Assembly (NCBI RefSeq): GCF_011075055.1 | Contig: NC_058152.1 | Location: 8,742,001-8,806,000, forward strand | Origin: Mangifera indica | Lineage: Eukaryota; Streptophyta; Magnoliopsida; Sapindales; Anacardiaceae | Direction of reading: 5' to 3' | Length of the DNA: 64,000 nt | Shown here: positions 59,391 to 64,000 of the stretch, piece by piece | Position numbering within the stretch: position 1 is the first letter of the stretch | Layout of the letters: each line of letters begins with the position of its first letter | The notes under the pieces: generated by a model | Database searches by the model: none | What the model was told of the DNA's origin: nothing | What the model saw: only the letters and a program-made list of their open reading frames with translations | Position numbers and translations under genes: made by a program

Positions 59391-59840
59391 AATTCCACAA
59401 AAGCTCCTCTATCACAAGCTACATGGTTAGTGGCTCATGAGTCTATAGTCCATAGGATTAGATTTAGTTAATAAAATGATATTAGAAACATAAATCTCAC
59501 AATTTGAGACAAGATAAGACAATACCTTCTTTAGCTCCATATATTTATGGGCGAAATGACCCTTATTTCTACAATTGTAACAAGTCATATTGGTCTTCTC
59601 TTTTTTCCCTAGATATTCAACAAAATTCCATGAAAGCTCCTCTATCACGACTACATGGTCTATGGCTCTTAAGTTTATAGTCTACATAAGATGAGATTCA
59701 GTTAATAAAACGGTATTAGAATCATAAATCTCACAATTCGAGATAACATAAGATAATACTTTCTTTAGCTCTATGCACTCATGGGCGAAGTGACCCTTAT
59801 TTTGTAATAGGTCAGATTGGTCTTATTTTTTTTTCTATTG
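59371..59840 (-). repeat. Tandem duplication (about 233 bp) of the Copia-2 zinc-knuckle region
   Basis: Unit 1 is about 59371-59603 and unit 2 about 59604-59840; AATTCCA anchors at 59391 and 59624 give the period. Each unit codes (minus) for GHFAH, LKKVLSY and SNCEIY. Unit 1 reads CYNCRNKGHFAHKY (last Cys lost). Unit 2 reads LLQNKGHFAHEC (first two Cys lost). Confidence 0.88.
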
Positions 59841-60620
59841 TATGTCTCTTTTGCGCTTGAACCACTTGTTCTTATTCACAAGTCCTTGGACGATCTTTTT
59901 TCCTTTACTAGATTTATTCCATTTTTACTTGTAGCCAAAAAACTTCGTAGAACTAGATTCAGCAACATATGCGTGAGCACTTGGTCTAACAACCTCTAGG
60001 CATTCAACTTCCAATTTAAGGTGGCAAGCAATGTCATTGAAAGTCTTGATGTTATCAGCGTGAGTCATATTGACTTTCATGTGCTATCAACTATAAGGTA
60101 GTGATCGTATAACAACTTGAACTTATTGTTCATCAATCAGGTCATGCACAACCTTCTTCAGACCAGTTATCATTCTTGACATTTCCCTTAAATGTTGCTT
60201 ATCGGCTTGTTAGGAACTTTTTTGTTTGTATCAAACTTGATAGTCAACTACCTAAGTTTAGAAATGGTGATTCCTCTAAAATTCTCTATTAATGCCACCC
60301 ACATGACATGTGTAGTTAAATTACTTATATTGATAAGCAATGTCATCATTTATTAAGTTGATAAAGATTCCTTTAGTAGTTGAATATTTCTTTTTCTAGA
60401 AGTTATAAACGTCCATGCCACGTTTATGTTGGCATTGTTAAGATTATACCCTTTAGCTAGCTAGGACTCTTTTATGACTTGATTAACAACCTCTAAGGCT
60501 TCTTATTCATCAAGAATATAATGCATTCTCATTCTTAATATCATATAGTCGTCCCTATTCAGTCTTTCACCTTTATTCAAGTCAACAATAATATTTTTCA
60601 AAGTCATTATTTATATAACT
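59604..60620 (-). pseudogene. Copia-2 gag (broken)
   Basis: Minus-strand conceptual translation includes LVREMSRMITGLKKVVHDLI-like text near 60190-60130, VQVVIRSLPYS near 60110, NIKTFNDIACHLKLEVERLE near 60060-60000 and AHAYVAESS near 59975. These are typical of the UBN2/gag segment of Copia elements. The zinc-knuckle duplication follows. Broken by stops. Confidence 0.75.
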
Positions 60621-61100
60621 ACAAAGACATGCTAACACAACACCAATAAAATAACATATATACACATTTTATTATTGCAATTATGCATTAAAATTAAAAT
60701 ATTTCACATAATGCATAAAATCGAAAGTTCACTATATTTCGAATTATCTTCTATGACATAAATGTTCAATATTTTAAAAATTAATATAGTCGCACCAATG
60801 TAAATTCTAGACGAGAATTTTAAATTCTACCAATCTCATAATTCTCATCAATAGTTAAGACAATTTATTGAATCAACAAATGGTTCAATATATTCATAAG
60901 TCAAAATGAAGTTTCATACAAAAACATTCTAATATAAAATATATATACATGAAATTCAAAACATTTCAATGACTAGGACCATTCGTGACTAGAATTAGTA
61001 TATGAATCATCCTTGATCCAAGGCTTGTAACTGTTAAAACATGACATTTTAACTAATAATTGCTCTTCCACGCTATACTAGCGATAGGGACAAAAGACCT

Positions 61101-62091
61101 TGGTGCATCTCCATCAAGACAATGCAACAACGCACAAACTCAATTCTGGAAGTTATTATTCATTTGACATAACAACAATTTGTCTCCAATTTTATTCAAT
61201 CAAATGACCTCCAAATCATACAAATTATATATCATTGGAAAAAACATTCAAAGAGCTTTCTAACGGTATATAATGTCAACCACAACTCAATCAACAAGAC
61301 ATTCAAAACTAGCTTCAAAATTTGCTAGCAAAAACTGAAAATGGCAAAATCACTCATTATGAACAGTACCATAGGCATACAACACACATTCAAGTCTTCA
61401 CACTTTAGATTTCAAAGGTAACAAGAAAAATAACCAAGGCATAAAGGAAAGTTCCACCAACCTTGGGGTCTTCCACCACCAATCTTCTACCAAGAATGAT
61501 TGGATAAAGGAAATGAGAAAAAAAATCCAACAAAACTTTCTTCAAGTTTTCATTCAAAAAGTAAAAACCAACCTATTACAAATAAAGATCCACCCCTTTA
61601 TATAAAAGACATGATGGCAATGATACAATATTTTCCACAAAAGTAAACTAAAATGGCATGAATTAAGCTAAATCATTCATTTTAAACCAAACCCATACAT
61701 AGTAATTAACTAAAGATAAAAGTTAGTTGTTTTTTCCTTAACTTTAGAAATGATGTTTCCTCACTAAAACAACCAAATTCTAATTTAGTTCCAATGTAAC
61801 TAAAAACCAATTTTGGGTTTTTTGGGTTCTCAAAATGATGCTTGGATGTTTGCGCCATTAATGGACTTCCAAAATCACACTTTTGGATCAATTGGAGCAA
61901 GCTATTCACTTGGACCTTTGGTGCATGCAATGAGACTATACCCAAAAGTGGTTTTAGGCCAAAATTGAATTTGCAATGCTTCCTTTGGCTTGGGATTTGC
62001 TAGAACTTTATTCTTCTTGGCTTCAAAGGTTGCATGGAAACTTGACAATGGCTTGGAACCCAAAAATGATAATGGAGTCGTGTATACATCA
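61101..62091 (-). repeat. Probable solo LTR related to Gypsy-B
   Basis: About 991 bp (Gypsy-B LTR is 979). Starts TGGTGCATCTCC and ends TATACATCA, close to TGATGCAT...ATGCATCA. The inner run AAGGCATAAAGGA-AA-TCCACCAAC, the TTTATATAAAA block and CTAAA-TCATTCA match Gypsy-B. No clear 5-bp duplication was found (GACCT against TCTTC), so the borders are approximate. Confidence 0.6.
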
Positions 62092-62348
62092 TCTTCTATT
62101 TTTTCAATGATCCTCAAAGTGACTTTATCCATGATAAAGTTCTTACATTGTTTATGATGGCCAACATGCCTCGCACTCCACTGATTTGGGAAAATGGAGA
62201 GAGCTATGGATTTTCTTATGTTCATGACAATGTTTTTCTCTTTTGCAAGTTGTAACTCATACAAACAATCCCAAAAGGTGATTACTTTGTTGTTGTCCCA
62301 GATAAGATTAGTGATTATGGGAGCCCAATGGTTGGGCATCGACATCAA
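61902..62348 (-). pseudogene. 148-codon chimeric frame, Copia-2 DNA running into the solo LTR
   Basis: Codons 1 to about 86 (MMSMPNHWAPIITNL, WDCLYELQLAKEKNI, KVTLRIIEKIEDDV) come from Copia-2 internal DNA and may be gag-derived. Upstream in frame is NERIYKLL. The remainder lies inside the LTR. The frame is the longest in this part, but the fusion arose by insertion and there is no sign of selection. I do not recognise the first part with confidence. Confidence 0.4.
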
Positions 62349-62349
62349 A

Positions 62350-63519
62350 AGTTTATAAATCCTCTCATTATGGGATAAAGATATGTCTTATTTCTCAATT
62401 CCAATATTCTCATAGTTATAGTCCAAATGTGAATGAAAAAGTTATACTCTAGATTAATTTTATAGTTCAAATAGTAGTTCTTAGTTAACATGTTCACCTT
62501 ATATATGAACAACAAATGGACAATAACAAATTACATAAGCATAACAATACAAACAATATATGTTCACATGTTACATAGCAATGTATAATTCAAAACACCG
62601 ATAAGTGATTGACTCATACAAAAGCAGATTGCACAAGCTCTTAGGTAACATGAGACCCATAAGATCTTAGTCAATACACCAATTTGAGCTTGAACAAGGT
62701 GCCACTCATCGACAAAAACTTGTACATGCTCTCACACATTGAAAAAAAGCTTTACATGTTGCCACACGCTGGAGAAAGGTTTTTACGTGTCAGGACACAC
62801 CTTTACAAGCTGGTGCCAAACTTTTTCTGGTGCTGATAAAATGTTGACTATTGATTGGTCAATTGTTGACCATTGGTGGATCAAACATTGACCATTGATT
62901 GATCAAACATTTATCATGACCAATCAAACATTGACCATGACAGCCAACCGACCCATAAGTTAAGACCCAAGTCAAGTCGTCTAGTTGACTAGGTAGGTTA
63001 ACCTATTGGCTAATGGGTTTTGACTAACCTATTGACTAACAGGTCAAGTAATCAGGTTTTTCCAACTCGATTACAACCCATGATGCATATGAACCTAGAA
63101 ATTTACTGACGAAAGTAGTCATCTTTCAATTGATGATCAATAGCGACATGATGGGGTTTTTGAAGCCCATATCACAATGATTTTATTTGATGCATTTTTT
63201 GGTACCAATGTTGCTAAAATCCAGCAAATTTGGTACATGAAAATCACGATTTTTGGGTGAAAATAAGCTATTGAAATTCATCAATTTGATGCATTTCCAA
63301 TGTAATTTGTTATCTCAAAGCATACATATCACAACTAGAAATCACCCTAACATGATTCTAGGCAATAATTATACATAAAAACATTAAATTAATCAAGAAA
63401 ATGTTAAGGAGTTCATGCGTTTTTTCCCAAAAAAATCACTGTTCATAGCATTCACAAACCCAATTCATTTTCTAGAAATATTTTTGCATCATAAACATCA
63501 TAATAAATCATATAACATG
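62350..63519 (-). other. Copia-2 leader with repeated GTCAA/TTGAC motifs
   Basis: Between PBS and gag. At 62830-63060 the strand is crowded with TTGACC, GTTGAC, GGTCAA and ATTGACCATTG units. The layout matches the Copia-1 leader (2030-2225), including AACCTGATTACT near the upstream edge. Confidence 0.65.
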
Positions 63520-63531
63520 GCTCTGATACCA
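63520..63531 (-). promoter_or_regulatory. Primer-binding site (initiator Met tRNA) of Copia-2
   Basis: Minus-strand TGGTATCAGAGC, exact, one base from the LTR. Confidence 0.92.
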
Positions 63532-63532
63532 A

Positions 63533-63794
63533 TGCAAGCAAAAATTAATAATTTCAAGATCAAAGAAAGTACATACCCGGATTGTAGTTCGTGTTTTCTT
63601 TGATGATCCAAACATTCCAAATAATAATCTATAACACAATTTACCTTCTTGCCTTTTTGGATTTTGTAGATTTAGGTTTATGTATTCTATATTGTTTTCT
63701 ACAGGGAAGAAGAGAAGAAGCAACGCTCTTTCTTTTACGTAACTTCTTTTATATATTAAAACGACAGTTAGGACCTTAAACTTTAAATCCTAAT
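63533..63794 (-). repeat. 5' LTR of Copia-2, inner part only
   Basis: Matches the first 262 or so bases of 50812-51206 and then stops abruptly at CCTAAT, where another LTR-like sequence starts. Confidence 0.85.
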
Positions 63795-64000
63795 TGATGC
63801 ATACACAGGTCATTCTCCATTTTTTAGCCCTATATCTTCCTCAAGTCACCATGCCACCCAAGAAGCTAAGTTGAATAAATTTCTAGAAACATACAAGCCC
63901 AAGGATGCAATACCTCCTCAATTTTGGTCCAAATCCCCCTTTTGGTATAGCCTCTTTAAGTGGACTTAAGACCCACTTATATAATTGCTTCAATTGATCT
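63795..64000. repeat. LTR-like sequence inserted in the Copia-2 5' LTR, cut by the window edge
   Basis: Starts TGATGCATACACAGG; its first 8 bases equal the Gypsy-B LTR end. It interrupts the Copia-2 LTR. The flank pentamer would be CTAAT (63790-63794). The rest lies outside the window, so the class is inferred. Confidence 0.5.

Larger units (their letters stand above)
50812..63794 (-). mobile_element. Ty1/Copia element (Copia-2) carrying nested insertions
   Basis: The 3' LTR is 50812-51206 and the 5' LTR starts at 63533; both begin TG(C/T)AAG on the plus strand. The PBS is at 63520-63531. Reading the minus strand from the right: leader, gag, zinc knuckle, protease region, GAG-pre-integrase, integrase, [Gypsy-A], RT, RNase H, noncoding 3' part, PPT, LTR. 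Gypsy-A (54131-58136) and a probable solo LTR (61101-62091) are insertions. The 5' LTR is itself cut at 63795 by a further LTR. Shared leader motifs, PPT and 3' noncoding DNA mark it as a relative of Copia-1. Its left flank pentamer is GGATT (50807-50811); the right partner is outside the window. Confidence 0.87.

Overview
This window is nuclear DNA of a eudicot plant. The evidence is very AT-rich spacer DNA, a plant U-box/ARM gene, a plastid-targeted TPR-type gene with plant splice sites, and dense LTR retrotransposons of plant lineages (Ty1/Copia, Athila and chromodomain Ty3/Gypsy). The species cannot be told from the sequence. Only two host genes are well supported, both on the minus strand: a three-exon TPR-like gene at 13931-15050, which carries a 2-bp frameshift, and an intronless U-box E3 ligase gene at 28556-29743. 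Almost everything else recognisable is transposon-derived, and most of it is broken. I saw no tRNA, rRNA or CRISPR.

Left part (1-15.1 kb). A Mutator-like transposase remnant (minus) runs off the left edge. Next comes a complete Copia element (1207-8775) with 382-bp LTRs, an initiator-Met PBS and the 5-bp TSD ATTTC. Its LTRs are similar but its pol is heavily degraded. AT-rich spacer, a dispersed repeat and the TPR-like gene follow.

Middle part (15.1-34.2 kb). This is a mosaic of Ty3/Gypsy chromovirus remnants, a Copia 3' LTR, a hAT end, and a complete non-autonomous hAT element that landed in the chromodomain of a gypsy element and later had its left end tandemly duplicated. To the right lie a Tourist-like MITE, whose empty site is preserved in a second copy of the host repeat at 9.6 kb, the U-box gene, and a 665-bp Mutator MITE with long TIRs and a 9-bp TSD.

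Right part (34.2-64 kb). One nested pile covers this region. The base is a LINE (minus, 3' end at 34171), split by a 10.3-kb Athila element (plus, TSD ACAGT) and a 3.6-kb gypsy derivative (minus, TSD GATGC). At the LINE 5' side a second Copia element (minus, 50812 to at least 63794) is itself interrupted by a 4.0-kb gypsy derivative (TSD CATAC), a probable solo LTR and, at the right edge, another LTR. LTR boundaries were fixed by comparing paired LTRs, PBS, PPT and matching target duplications. All similarity estimates are by eye.
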